64,000 nucleotides of DNA from Alentia gelatinosa (taxonomy: Eukaryota; Annelida; Polychaeta; Phyllodocida; Polynoidae). The notes beneath the pieces are model-generated. The model saw nothing but the letters and a program-made list of their open reading frames with translations. It did not search any database and was not told the DNA's origin. Each line of letters begins with the position of its first letter. Position 1 is the first letter of the stretch. Made by a program: the position numbers and the translations under genes. The stretch covers positions 26,527,626 to 26,591,625 of the forward strand of contig OX465589.1 in NCBI GenBank assembly GCA_950022655.1. The letters are read 5' to 3'. Shown here piece after piece: positions 13,501-22,144 of this stretch.

Positions 13501-15726
13501 GCGCCGGCGTCGCGCAACAGCAGAAGTCACCGAGTGCCGTGGTGAGAGATTTTACTATGTCTTAGTAAACATTTTTTTTTTTTTTTAGATTAGTTTATTG
13601 CATCATCTCATACAAATGTTGAGTTTTTCAGATACAAGTAGTCGTTGTCTCAATAAATGCGATCATGCATAACTACACATAGTAAACACATGACCTATAC
13701 GGGCCACTCCATTATGGGATTCCTCCGGATTTCAGGATTTCTTTACGTCCCAGGGTTCAAAGGATCATTCGTGCGATCCTAATTCGAAGAGAAATCAGTA
13801 ATATAATAAAAGTGCATGTCAGGTATTAGCTGAGGCCAGAAATCCAATTAGAATAGCTACAAATGCAGGCCCCCGAACTCCAGTAATCCCCTTTTTATGA
13901 CATTTTTTTCAGAAGTATTCTCAGTATCGCTCTGAAACTACCTAATCACCGTTTAATACGATCAGAGATACTATAGTTATCAGGTCATTTCCAAATATCA
14001 GGATTTTTTGTCACAACATCTAGTTTAATCATTATGGACATAAATTGTGCGATATATTTGTTTAGTCCTCTGTTTCCGATCCTTTAACATAAAGCAGCTA
14101 CTTCTCATGCTAGATTACAGTTCCACTAGGTAGTCAGTACTATGGAGAAACCAAACAAGAGTTAGTCGTGTTGTTATTTATCACACGACAGCAGGATCAC
14201 CTATTACTGCGCGAGGCGAAGCCGAGAACAGTAATACATGATCTTGCCGGAGTGTGATGAACACTAACACGACTAACTCAAGTTTGGTTTAAAATTTATC
14301 CTACCCCACCCATCTAAATTACTTCTACATTAACAAATGACATCATTTGTCAAGTGTATCCCACTAGAGCAATATGTTTCATTTTTCTGAACTCCAGACC
14401 AAATACAGTGACCCAATGTTAAGCCTATGGAGTTTTTTATTAGGGGTAGGATAAAGCTCCCGACGACACACCTCTCCCTGAGTATATTAAATAGGTCGGC
14501 AGCCACCAGGTTTTTCTCTGTATGGTCCCTATCTTTACATCCAACCACATGACCCAATAAAGCAATGCCGAGACCGAGCATCTGACCTACTGGCGGGGTC
14601 GGAGTGGTGCAATTAAGATGTATACATACATGTACGTTATACAGGTTGTGTAGGTTTTACGGGCACAGAGTGATTGCTAGTTGCTAGTTCCGCTAAAATC
14701 CACTAGGAAATTGTAAGAAAGCGCTACTATAATCGGGGGACAGCTACTGATATTTTCTATTATTATCTCACCCCTGGTACTTTTTCTCCATAGACTTAAC
14801 ATTGGGAACTCGTATCTAACGCCCATTAGATATTTAGGAAAAATATCCAATGGGGGATTATGTCGCAAATGATAGCTCATTAGTCAATGTTAAAGGTGAG
14901 ATAAATTCAGCAACCAATTCAAGTTTAGTGTCAGAGCTCGATCCCATCTCGTTTGAATCACGCAGTAATTCACAAGGCGAAGCTGCGTTAATTACGTAGT
15001 GATTCAAATGAGATGGGATACGAGCTCAGACCATAAACTTTCATAGGTTTCCTCTATATAATCTATTAATAATTATGACTAAAACCCATCTATGGCAAGC
15101 TCAGATGGTTTCAAAAACAAAACTCCATTGATAACTGGAACCGCCAACTGGTGTGGGTTTTTTGGGGGGCGTCGGGGGTTAGATGGCTGCCTACACAACA
15201 CAATAGCTATGTGCCCTATAGGACAACGTTCTCGTTGCAGCTGGAGGATGAACAGGAGAAGTTCACCCGCCTCCAGATGAACCTTCTGCTGGAGAACCCG
15301 GACAGCGCACCCTTCTACAACGCCAAGATGCAGACAGAGCGCAGGGTAAGTGCCTTCATCTACCACATACCTCACATGTTGAGTGACTCCTCTAGAAACA
15401 TAATTATACAGGAGAATACACTGTGTACCTCCACTTTAAAGTGTGAATTGGAGTCTCTTTAACATTAAATCATTTAGTGTAGCTACAATGATTTTTATGA
15501 CGGAATACACATTCCGAGTGGCCTTGGGGTTCCCAAACAGCCTACCGATTTATTCAGGATTTTCTGCAATTTCACAGATTCCATGCCTGACATGAGCTTT
15601 ATTTGATTTTGACAGAAAACCTACCAGGCGGCCATGTCACAACCTCAGCCGAGTCTGAACAGGAAGCCAGGCACACCGACCCGTCTGATTAGAAACCCGC
15701 CACCCACACAGCTGCAGATCCACTAG
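1452..15726 (+). CDS. KIF9: Kinesin-9 family (KIF9-like) gene, C-terminal part, multi-exon
   Basis: Proposed exons: 1452-1556, 1871-1926, 2506-2600, 4724-4873, 5459-5533, 6408-6419, 6500-6571, 8100-8259, 10044-10214, 11076-11161, 11647-11769, 12250-12429, 13423-13541, 15241-15345, 15616-15726. They join in phase into about 539 residues ending in TAG. The motor domain lies upstream of the window. Diagnostic blocks are EPDGSSFGIG, EAFEEFKKIRGSEINRIL, the coiled-coil stretch around ARQLNFTKMELDKSREKL, YMEIRRLKDLKQAYRTDF, MYCQKLVDQTRQKLIAEFDNWY, here read in pieces, and LLLENPDSAPFYNAKMQTE, which match the kinesin-9A (KIF9) tail as I know it and not KIF6. Kinesin-9A proteins act in motile cilia and flagella at the central pair; that role is family knowledge. 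The tail has a low-complexity Pro/Ser/Arg linker (exons from 4,724 to 10,214) between the neck region and the coiled coil. The four exons from 4,724 to 6,571 are the least certain part of the model. Confidence 0.85.
1871..1926 (+). CDS. KIF9: KIF9-like exon b
   Basis: Acceptor ttatag, donor gtgagt, 56 bp, phase 0 in and 2 out. It encodes IVNVRQIQGAFDSFKEIC, continuing the kinesin-9 neck-adjacent region. Confidence 0.85.
2506..2600 (+). CDS. KIF9: KIF9-like exon c
   Basis: Acceptor ccaccag, donor gtacac, 95 bp, phase 2 in and 1 out. It encodes EQDVEERLRQKYMLVDKSDP followed by SSIAAAQQA. Confidence 0.85.
2706..3050 (+). mobile_element. Long-hairpin MITE, diverged copy (family H)
   Basis: The left part (2,706-2,865) is a large inverted repeat: tatatagaacgacctgacca...gctgtacatgctacaaaacg pairs with ...tgtagcatgtacaagcatgg...gtcgttctatat. 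The loop is gaggccacaggccgag. The right part ends ctgcatgggtatataataaa, and its start (attatatacccaaaattaa) is the inverse of that end. The layout is the same as the copies at 12.9, 46.5, 49.6 and 54.0 kb, so this is an older member. Confidence 0.75.
3056..4723. other. KIF9-like intron without recognised element
   Basis: AT-rich intron sequence. Open frames at 3,439-3,940 have no splice context or recognisable domain. I saw nothing else to report. Confidence 0.4.
4724..4873 (+). CDS. KIF9: Candidate KIF9-like exon d (GC donor)
   Basis: GC-rich open segment in an AT-rich intron, exactly 50 codons, phase 1 in and out. It is rich in Arg/Gly/Ser and then acidic (SAPESGGGRRMSAPRGRGRG; PLDKPQVVLEDEAEVEG). 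The acceptor (gactgaag) is weak, and the donor would be GC (GAAG|gcaagg). In-phase joining and base composition support it; the weak splice sites count against it. Confidence 0.5.
4953..5221 (+). mobile_element. MITE, CAGAGATGTCAGTT...AACTGACATCCCTG (family M), copy 1
   Basis: 269-bp non-coding element with terminal inverted repeats CAGAGATGTCAGTT and AACTGACATCCCTG. It is flanked by a 6-bp direct repeat ATTTTT (4,947-4,952 and 5,222-5,227). Related copies lie at 9,480, about 11,925 and 12,601. The CAG...CTG ends resemble hAT-type termini, but the duplication looks like 6 bp rather than 8. Confidence 0.75.
5459..5533 (+). CDS. KIF9: Candidate KIF9-like exon e (GC donor)
   Basis: Acceptor ggtatag, donor GC (AGTG|gcaagt, a typical GC-AG donor context), 75 bp, phase 1 in and out. 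It encodes EDGETAGSSKRSAPPTETIA and then EKTSG. It fits the linker in composition and frame. Confidence 0.6.
5852..6268. mobile_element. TIR element carrying a telomere-like minisatellite
   Basis: The ends are inverted copies: left gggctggtcat...gacattagggccca (5,852-5,897) and right tgggccctaacgtctataac...cagcccc (6,240-6,268). A second inner copy, gggacgttagggcccact, sits next to the left end. The interior (5,950-6,083) is an array of TTAGGG and GATAGGG units. No coding potential. The target duplication is unclear. Confidence 0.65.
5950..6083 (+). repeat. Interstitial TTAGGG/GATAGGG minisatellite
   Basis: About 20 hexamer or variant units of (T)TAGGG mixed with GATAGGG. It is a short, degenerate interstitial telomere-like array inside the TIR element above, so it probably arrived with that element and not from a chromosome fusion. 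Confidence 0.85.
6408..6419 (+). CDS. KIF9: Candidate KIF9-like microexon f (12 bp)
   Basis: Acceptor cttttgtag, donor gtatat. Twelve bases in phase 1 encode DENE between two acidic exons. The pyrimidine-rich acceptor and preserved frame support it; its size makes it uncertain. Confidence 0.45.
6500..6571 (+). CDS. KIF9: KIF9-like exon g
   Basis: Acceptor ttacctag, donor gtgagg, 72 bp, phase 1 in and out. It encodes VPHDLTNIEDKDDFADDITI and then HSEE, joining directly to GVQITDEGEMVGEPDG of the next exon. Confidence 0.65.
6572..8099. other. KIF9-like intron without recognised element
   Basis: AT-rich intron ending in the acceptor gttttttacag. The open frames here are short, lack splice context and show no domain. 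Nothing else recognised. Confidence 0.4.
8100..8259 (+). CDS. KIF9: KIF9-like exon h (EPDG-FG motif)
   Basis: Acceptor gttttttacag, donor gtgggc, 160 bp, phase 1 in and 2 out. It encodes VQITDEGEMVGEPDGSSFG, a motif characteristic of kinesin-9A, then an Arg-rich tail (NARRRERERRGRSKDRVR). A LINE 3' end begins about 8 bp past the donor. Confidence 0.85.
8268..9408 (-). mobile_element. 5'-truncated non-LTR retrotransposon
   Basis: The minus-strand ORF 8,650-9,408 (252 aa) has the region after the reverse-transcriptase active site: WCAQNKLTVNTAKTKTMRF, YGYLGITLDSNLDFKAHI and YKSCIVPYMDYGDVLYMNA, typical of CR1/Jockey/RTE-type LINE C-termini. A 3' UTR and a terminal A-run (T-run 8,269-8,284 on the + strand) follow. 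The copy starts abruptly after the catalytic motif, the usual outcome of incomplete target-primed reverse transcription. It lies antisense to KIF9 in an intron. No clear target-site duplication was found. Confidence 0.85.
9480..9756 (+). mobile_element. Family M MITE, copy 2
   Basis: 277-bp copy beginning CGGAGATGTCAGTT and ending AACTGACATCCCTG, with the same interior as copy 1 (gtggaaatccaatttttcat; agcctcattaaccccaatag). The flanking duplication is not convincing. Confidence 0.7.
10044..10214 (+). CDS. KIF9: KIF9-like exon i (Pro/Ser/Thr linker)
   Basis: Acceptor tcctaccag, donor gtgggc, 57 codons, phase 2 in and out. It encodes low-complexity sequence (PAPPKPSSPAHSQKGAVEGS; HEREDAGTPTSSAGPGTHKQ). 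GC-rich compared with the introns. It joins in frame to TPPPRGEAFEEF of the next exon. Confidence 0.75.
10261..10436 (+). repeat. G-run minisatellite in KIF9-like intron
   Basis: Tandem units of a G-run (8 to about 20 G) followed by caacttttgttgttgtattt and ccatgg. About four imperfect units. The G-runs lie on the transcribed-sense strand and would be strong G-quadruplex candidates. Homopolymer lengths may be assembly-sensitive. Confidence 0.85.
11076..11161 (+). CDS. KIF9: KIF9-like exon j
   Basis: Acceptor cgttgtag, donor gtgtgt, 86 bp, phase 2 in and 1 out. It encodes GEAFEEFKKIRGSEINRILN and ENK, one of the best conserved kinesin-9A tail motifs. Confidence 0.9.
11647..11769 (+). CDS. KIF9: KIF9-like exon k (coiled coil)
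   Basis: Acceptor acgtttcag, donor gtaatg, 123 bp, phase 1 in and out. It encodes a heptad-rich helix: EILANKKKGYADLARQLNFT followed by KMELDKSREKLENMKRDRET. Confidence 0.9.
11925..12140 (+). mobile_element. Family M MITE, copy 3 (degraded 5' end)
   Basis: The interior (gagcctcattcacgccaata; ctcagccccatg) and right end (aactgacatccctg) match the other copies. The left end is poorly conserved. Confidence 0.6.
12250..12429 (+). CDS. KIF9: KIF9-like exon l (coiled coil)
   Basis: Acceptor tgacggcag, donor gtaaga, 60 codons, phase 1 in and out. It encodes EDGDIIISEEEYMEIRRLKD, then LKQAYRTDFDELKNVKSEVM and YCQKLVDQTRQKLIA. This is the strongest kinesin-9A signature in the window. Confidence 0.92.
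12601..12868 (+). mobile_element. Family M MITE, copy 4 (intact)
   Basis: 268 bp, ends CAGAGATGTCAGTT and AACTGACATCCCTG, flanked by perfect 6-bp AAAAAT repeats (12,595-12,600 and 12,869-12,874). It best defines the family's boundaries. Confidence 0.8.
12937..13275 (-). mobile_element. Long-hairpin MITE (family H), inverted copy
   Basis: It begins ttactatatacccatgccgt and ends ggtcaggacgttctatata, the reverse of the copies at 46.5 and 54.0 kb. It contains the 160-bp perfect-arm hairpin (cacagaactcgatgataatt; loop cggcataaatgcctcgg) and the gtacggaccactggtccgta palindrome. Non-coding. Confidence 0.85.
13423..13541 (+). CDS. KIF9: KIF9-like exon m
   Basis: Acceptor gtggttcag, donor gtgaga, 119 bp, phase 1 in and 0 out. 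It encodes EFDNWYAESFLVETEPQTSA, then an Ala/Gly/Gln-rich stretch. The FDxWY motif follows the coiled coil in kinesin-9 proteins. Confidence 0.88.
14162..14285. repeat. Foldback (hairpin) repeat F3
   Basis: The arms agagttagtcgtgttgttat and caacactaacacgactaactc-type sequence pair around a loop containing gcgaggcgaagccgagaac. The loop motif gaggc...gccgag is shared with the family H hairpins although the arms differ. Confidence 0.7.
14700..15045 (-). mobile_element. Foldback element F, inverted relative to 45.95 kb copy
   Basis: The hairpin at 14,932-15,033 has arms cagagctcgatcccatctcg and gagatgggatacgagctca around a loop aaggcgaagctgcg. The flank (ggagaaaaagtacc..., gggaactcgtatctaacgcc) matches 46,070-46,320 in reverse. 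The same element therefore occurs twice in the window. Confidence 0.65.
15241..15345 (+). CDS. KIF9: KIF9-like exon n
   Basis: Acceptor tcgttgcag, donor gtaagt, 35 codons, phase 0. It encodes EDEQEKFTRLQMNLLLENPD and SAPFYNAKMQTERR, a conserved kinesin-9A C-terminal block. Confidence 0.92.
15616..15726 (+). CDS. KIF9: KIF9-like terminal exon and stop
   Basis: Acceptor attttgacag, 36 codons plus TAG. It encodes KTYQAAMSQPQPSLNRKPGT and a Pro-rich end finishing QLQIH. Confidence 0.88.
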   Translation, partial: KTYQAAMSQPQPSLNRKPGTPTRLIRNPPPTQLQIH

Positions 15727-16564
15727 AAACCTCACTAAAAACAAATAGTAACCCTCACAGCCCGAATGGATCTCCCGTTAACTGGTTCGGTAAAACAGCA
15801 ACTAACAACGACCGCTGAAACACTCTGTACACATCGCCAATGCCAGAACTAAAAAAGAAAACAAAACAAGAGAACACTTGAATTTACATGCCTTTGGGGT
15901 TTATTCTGTGACAGATGAAAGGATTATTTGTATTAGAATTAAACAGGCTTGCTGCGGGATGCAAAACCCTGCATGAACTTGCAGACCAAGCCGAAAAGTG
16001 CTTTACGTATTGGTTTTCGTTCGGTTGTAGGACACAGTATTACTAGTTGTATTTCTTTTACTATGAAAATCTATATTTGTCAATAGAAAATGTGATATAT
16101 TTGTTTGAAGAGCAGGGCTGTTATACACTGGTATATTTGACTTTAAGTGGATAATAAGGACTTGTTTGTATATTTATACAGATTATTTTCTATAAGTACA
16201 TTTTGTCGACAATATGTACCCTAGTATTAGCCCCACTACATTAAAATCATGTTCTAGAAGGTTGACTCTGGATCAGTGACTCACTTATTATTGTATTATA
16301 CATTAGGTTATACTTTTATGAGAGGATATTTGTTCTGTCTAGCTGTCCTGACTGATACTGACATCCTCGTGGAGGGCCAGAACTTATACTAGAAATATCA
16401 AGACTAATGTATTGATTTTTATGTCGTACAGTTTCCAAGTTAATAGTAATTATGACTTAGTATTTACATTCTCAGCATTGGAAACTGTTTATTTTCTATA
16501 ACTGTGATAAACTTTGTAAATAAGGAATGTCTGTGCTGCAGGTCCTGCATTCTAGTAAATTAAA
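15727..16564 (+). other. Probable KIF9-like 3' UTR
   Basis: AT-rich sequence after the stop. The first plausible poly(A) signals are AATAAG near 16,518 and ATTAAA at 16,559-16,564. The end point is a guess from these motifs. Confidence 0.4.
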
Positions 16565-16775
16565 ATATTGTAAATCAGAATGCATCTTATGTCTTTCTTA
16601 TTTATAGATTTTCGATATAATTTTGCTGAAAACATTGTTGAGGTTACAATCTTGGTTAGGTTTACATCTTGAAACGATATTTTTTCTTCTTCTAGTACCC
16701 AAAGTAGATTACATAGGAAATGAGAAGCCTTTTGTGTTTTAGAAATATACAAAGTTAGATGGTAACAATTTTTAA

Positions 16776-17144
16776 CCCTATCACGCCGGGTGTCCATGGC
16801 AATAGTACAGGTATGGAACCGGGTACTAGTGCCAGGGAATACTGTTAGAAGCCCGATATATGGGGTATGTTGTGAATATCTTATCTTTGAATCATGTGAC
16901 ATGAGACATGAACCGAAATACTATACTTTATTTTGCATAGAAATTTTAAATATGATGTTATACCTACATACTTTGAAAGTTTCATGTTATTGAGCAAATA
17001 TTTCCAATTTTATTCACACAAAAAATAATTCTGTGTATGATGCTTCAAGGCATCATCCGGTCATCCCCGGAAGATACCTTGAGGCATCACCCGGCCAGCC
17101 CTAGTTAATGCTTCAAGGCATCACCCGGCGTGAATCTTTAAAAG
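16776..17144 (-). mobile_element. piggyBac-like MITE (family P), copy 1
   Basis: Left boundary TTAA (16,772-16,775) then CCCTATCACGCCGGGTG. The right end is the inverse (atcacccggcgtgaa) followed by ttaa. The interior carries repeats of the palindrome atgcctcaaggcat (17,039-17,125). It is the inverse of the copy at 58,821-59,183. TTAA flanks and CCC ends suit piggyBac-type mobilisation. Confidence 0.65.
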
Positions 17145-17147
17145 CAG

Positions 17148-19100
17148 CGCAGTCCCGGACCCCCAAATCACACTAAAGCTGCCCAAAGGAGGGACATCAG
17201 ATGTCAAGCAACTGGAGGAATGTTAGAAATGTCCTTCCAAAATGTCAACACCTGGAAATACTTCTGTTATTTTTCATTTTCTTTTATTCCAGCCAGTTCT
17301 ACCTTTATCAATCTACCTATCTCTCTTGACGAGTATCTGAAAAACTCAGGCATATTGAGAGATGTTTCTGCTAGATAAAAAAAAAAAAAAAAAAAAGTTA
17401 GATCTTTCACTGAATGTCTGTTAAGCAGTACAGAGTACTTATGTCTCTCGAGCAATTGGACATTGACAGTCCCGTGCTGAATGGTGGATTTAGAGGTGGG
17501 TTCGAGGGCGCACTCGTGTGCAGTCCACACAGTACTCCTATAGAGATCTGACTGGAACACGCAAATAAGGAACAAACTCCCCACCATTCATACAATCGTG
17601 AAAGGAAAGAGAAATTGTGGGTGTCTAAATCATAGTGAACAAGTTAAGTGGACCTGTCTGAGAATAGGTCTCTCAAAACCTACACACGGAATATATACGA
17701 CCTGATAGGAGACACCCCCAAACCCTCCGCCATTGTGTCTAGAATTAAATATGCATATGACTGCACGGCATATCTTGCTGAACTTATAAAAGGTACACGG
17801 AGGTAGAAGACAATATTTGAAAAAATAGTAACAACTTATAACAAATTCTTGAGACTCCGTAGGAGGATATAATCAGGTTTTGAGACCAATGTCTTTTTGT
17901 AGTTTATGAACATTTTTTTAGAAAACATTAAAAATTAATTGAGTGAAATGGGTTTTCAAAAATGAAAAGCCTCTTCACTCAGTATATGTATGATAAAATC
18001 ATGACATTTGGAGTGGATATATACATGTCCATGGTCCTGTCCCAACTGCAGAATTCATGCATTAAAGTCTACCGAGATCCTCTTTGAAATCTAACTAAAG
18101 TGAATATTCAAGCTCAAGCATAAATATGGCACAATACCGTTGAGACATGTCTATCTTTTTGGCCAGAAACTCCTTCCCAACATCACAAATGGCCACCTTC
18201 CAAACACTCACTCGTACCTGGCAAGGGGTGGTCGTTAGTGTTGCCAAGGTCCCACTTCACGGTCGCATCATAGTATTGACATCTTATACTCAATCACGAG
18301 AACAGAGGAAAACTGTTTCCAGGTGAAAAAAAGATAGACAGTTACAAGGTGAGGAGTAATTTAGGATTTTTTTCCTCCTGAAACTTGTTTGCCGATGATA
18401 ACACACCTTCAAACCTTTAATGTCTTCTTGTTTCCACCTGACCTGGGAAGAACGTCATTGGACGACAGTTTGTGTCTGTTTATTGTATAAAAAAAATAGC
18501 CTCATGACAACTTTCCAGTACCCTTCCCTCGAAACTCCGGAATTTTGTTTTCCAGAATCAGTTTCCCTTTAGTATTGTATCTCCAGTCGCACAGTCGCTG
18601 TGGCCCTTTTTTTTTTATCACATTTTCTTCATGGTCTGAATACACGGCAGCTTGATTCGGTGATTGTTGGACCTGCAATGACAGACACGGAAGTATTCTC
18701 TCACAACTACGAACACACCCTTCTGATTACTGTTACCTCACAAATAGTGAACATTTAACAGTTGACATAGATGAACAGGAGGCACTTCATACCAACGGGC
18801 ACTATCAGATATGACACTATATCAGAGCTAAACTGCTGGAAGACTAAACAATCTAGAGTATAATGACCACGGCGGAACAAGATCATTTCTCACGGGGCCG
18901 GATCTCACGCCAGCTCAGGTACTTGTGGATTTCTTTACTCTATTTGACCTCTTTTCTAGCGTTTACTCCAAGCTTAGAGTCATATTTCCTTAGGAAGCAA
19001 TCCATAGTATTTTTAGTTTTCCCTGTATTAATTGTTAAGAGAATGGTAATTGTACATTGATACATTAAATCCATTACATTTTGCATCTTAGGGATGATAT
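17148..19100. other. Intergenic, no gene recognised
   Basis: Mostly unique AT-rich sequence. An A-run at 17,378-17,396 and a T-run near 18,608 are the only marked features. The open frames are short and show no domain. Confidence 0.4.
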
Positions 19101-19107
19101 CGGCTTC

Positions 19108-19231
19108 ACACACACTAACACCAACACCCGTCAACACCCATACCAGCCAACAACAACCGTATCATCGCCCGTCAACACACACCCACACCCACACCCACAC
19201 CCACACCCACACCCACACACACCCACACCCA

Positions 19232-19271
<40 letters not shown>

Positions 19272-19286
19272 CACCTACACCTACAC

Positions 19287-19325
<39 letters not shown>

Positions 19326-19350
19326 CACCTACACACCCACACACACACCG
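19108..19350 (+). repeat. CA / CACACC / ACACCT minisatellite
   Basis: Runs of (CACACC)n, (CA)n and (ACACCT)n. The apparent His/Thr/Pro reading frames across it are artefacts of the repeat. Confidence 0.95.
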
Positions 19351-19359
19351 AGCTAAATA

Positions 19360-20045
19360 AAGAAATAATAGGTAACTAAATCAAATAAATTATACTAGAT
19401 CAAATAAATTAGATTAAATTCAGCTGAAAATTCCCCCCCTAAAATAAAGATAAACTAAATCAAGTGAAGTAAATTGAATCAAATATACAAATTAAAATAA
19501 AAAATTCCTCCACTTAGATTTGCAAATGACTCGTTCCATCTGTTTTAATTTACCTATTTTTTCAGAATATTGTTTTATTTCATTTTATTTCATTTTTGAT
19601 TATATTTATTATTGTTATTTTTTATTTTTTAAATATGTATATTTTTAAAACTAATTTTATTGTAAAAAAGTTTTTTTTTTAAATTCTACTTAGTTACAAT
19701 TTTCAATATATATATATATATATATACATGTATATATATATATATCTAATTTCTATCTATTTATTATTATCATTTTACTTATTTATTTTTATTATCATTT
19801 ATTCTTCCTTTCTCTTTTTTATACATTATATTCAATCTAATTCTACTGATTACCTTATAAATATATTCAACTAATTCATTCATTGCACTTATTGAACAAA
19901 TTTTCTTTATTCTTAAATTATTCATTTCACATTATGTATATTCAGTATTCATTTCTCTTGATTTATATCTTAATATTTCAAATTTCTATTCAACATTCTT
20001 GAAATAAGAAATATATTGTTGCCAGTGCACCAAGGTAGTACACCA
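19360..20045. other. AT-rich block with (TA)n
   Basis: Very AT-rich, with (TA)n at about 19,707-19,746. It separates two CA-rich minisatellites. No coding signal. Confidence 0.7.
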
Positions 20046-20066
20046 TTGTATGTCTAAATACAAATC

Positions 20067-20530
20067 ACACCCACACACACACACACACACATCCACAGAC
20101 AGCAAGATCCACACCAATCAACACCAGTTGCCACCCCTACCCACCAACACCCACTTCCGCACCCACCAACACCAATATCCTCACCCAACCATATCCATCA
20201 ACATCCATATCAATACCCACCTACTCAGACACACCAACACCCACCAACAATAACACCCATGAACTCCATCAACCATCGACACACACCACACCTACACCAA
20301 CAACCATCAACACACACTGCACCAACACCCACATCCACACACACCAACACCCATCAATATCCACACTAACACCCACCAACAATAACTCCCATCAAATCCA
20401 ACAACTAGCAACACCCACCATACCAACACCCACCCACACTCCCCAATACCCACATCCACCAAGACCAACACCAACACTTAACCACATCTATCAACACCCG
20501 CCACACCAACACCCACATCTAGAACTATCG
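20067..20530 (+). repeat. Degenerate ACACCCACCAAC minisatellite
   Basis: Diverged 12-18-bp units of caacacccac and accaacacccat across about 460 bp. Related in composition to the 19.1-kb array. Confidence 0.85.
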
Positions 20531-20534
20531 ACAC

Positions 20535-20960
20535 TTCATGCATTTCTCTTGTGGTCCTCACGCTATCAAATACACAAGTGTAAAGCCTTTTTCTATGATC
20601 CTCACGCATTTCTACACTTTAGAAACGGTTGGCATTTCTCAATGGGCCTCACGCATTTCACAGCACCTCCAGTAGTCATTTCTACCAATCAGAGGGTTCA
20701 TCACGCATTTCTCTATGTTTGTTACGCTTTTCTACACCATAGTAACGCTTTTTGCCATGGTCCTTATACATTTCTACACCCCAGAAACGGTCGGTAACGC
20801 ATTCCCTATGATTCTGTAGCCTTTCTACACTTTTGCAACGCTTTTCTCCATGGTCACCATGTTCATAACGCTAATCTGTATGGTCCTCACGCGATTCTCC
20901 AAAACCTCGGTGAACGGTTAACACGTTTCTCCATGTTCTTCACATATTTGGGACTACCAA
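20535..20960 (+). repeat. Decayed 'ctcacgcatttct' repeat array
   Basis: The motif (g)tcctcacgcatttctaca with atggtc and agtaacgct spacers recurs at irregular 40-70-bp spacing. It looks like an old minisatellite. No protein domain in any frame. Confidence 0.65.
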
Positions 20961-21119
20961 AAAAAGGTGGGTTCTCTATGGTTTTCACAACTTTTTATAC
21001 TTATGTAAGTTTAGTAGAGCGAGTTGCTCTGTATATGTTCTTGAAGATCCCTGACCATTCTCGGTCTGTGCACTCCAGGTCTATCCTGATCATGACACTT
21101 TACAAGGCTTAGCTACCAA

Positions 21120-21450
21120 CAACTGCTACAACAATGTCCTCTGCCAATGAAATACCTGCAAAAAAACCCAAAAGAAACAGATGAATGGCAATTGTCATCA
21201 AAATGGCATGAAAAGAGGAGAAAATCAAGAATGCTCTTAGTGCCTACTGATCAACACTCACTGGATGTTCCGGAAGGTGGACTGAGATGGAAGGCAAATA
21301 GTTAAACATACAATAATTTACCCAAACTCACAGATCAGACTCAGTCAATAACTTTAAATGCACTTGAGGAAGACAGACTCGGCAGTTCAGGGAGAGATGG
21401 GGACATTATTGTGGACACTAGGCCGGCATCTGTGGTTGATAGGTACAAGG
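21120..21450 (+). other. Possible degraded coding sequence, unidentified
   Basis: The segment around 21,133-21,440 reads like broken protein-coding DNA (for example LNALEEDRLGSSGRDGDIIV, then DTRPASVVDRYKDEP), but the frame breaks repeatedly. I do not recognise a family. Its 3' end coincides with the start of the tandem duplication, so it could be an old transposon gene. Confidence 0.3.
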
Positions 21451-22059
21451 ATGAGCCACTCTTGCCTCAGCTGGCATAGTGGGGTAGTTCAGATTCCTCT
21501 GCTGTCCCTGCCCCTAGACAAATAGTCCTCTTGCCCTTAATACACAAAAAGCTACAAGGTAAATATTCCTGCACCTGTGTGCTGTGACCTACATATGAGT
21601 TGTTGCTGTTGTCCCTTTTGTCTCCAAATGTCTCCAAAGTCATGTGAATTAAAACAAATTTTACACATAGTTCACTAATTCAAAAGTCACGCAAATTATT
21701 AATTACTGTAATTATAATGGAATTCTAAATTTCAATTGAATACTAAAAAAATCAGCAGCATCTTGCAACAATTATATTGTTTTGTCACCATCACCATTTT
21801 CACTGATCATAGTCTTTAACACTTGCATTGGCCATCTATGTATTGGAATATCAATTTCCAAACAGATTATTTGTTCCCTGATGTGTGTACATTTGTGATA
21901 CTACACAAGTACTAAATGATGTTTTATATAAATATTGAGTATCTGGCTAACTGGTATTATGTACTGTTTCCTGTAACTTTGAAAGATCTTATGTATGATA
22001 ATCAGAAGTACAGGTTATGTTGATATTGTTGTGAATACAGGAACCTATTTTTCTTTCAG

Positions 22060-22144
22060 TTCATTGGACATCTCTCTCAAGAATCACAGGACAGATAAAC
22101 GGTGCAACATAAACCTCTGTGATGTAACACCTTCAAAAGCAGCT
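22060..22144 (+). promoter_or_regulatory. 5' UTR segment with splice acceptor and ATG-TAA mini-uORF
   Basis: A strong acceptor (tatttttctttcag, AG at 22,058-22,059) suggests a 5' UTR intron just upstream. An ATG directly followed by TAA (22,122-22,127) lies 17 nt before the chosen start codon and is conserved in the second copy. Start-stop uORFs can pause ribosomes; a role here is inference. No promoter is identified; tatataaata near 21,925 is a weak TATA-like site. Confidence 0.45.

Larger units (their letters stand above)
13565..15240. other. KIF9-like intron with foldback repeats
   Basis: Contains two perfect-arm foldback structures, listed separately. A further inverted pair, atcctacccc at about 14,298 and ggggtaggat at about 14,443, suggests an older composite element across 14.1-15.05 kb. 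No coding sequence recognised. Confidence 0.5.

Noticed and set aside
19081..19360. Open frames rich in His/Thr/Pro or Cys/Val
   Set aside because: They are translations of the CA-type minisatellite on both strands and would be open in any case.
21995..22144. 50-codon N-terminal extension of receptor 1
   Set aside because: It contains a strong splice acceptor and would put the signal peptide 50 residues inside the protein; the ATG at 22,145 fits better.
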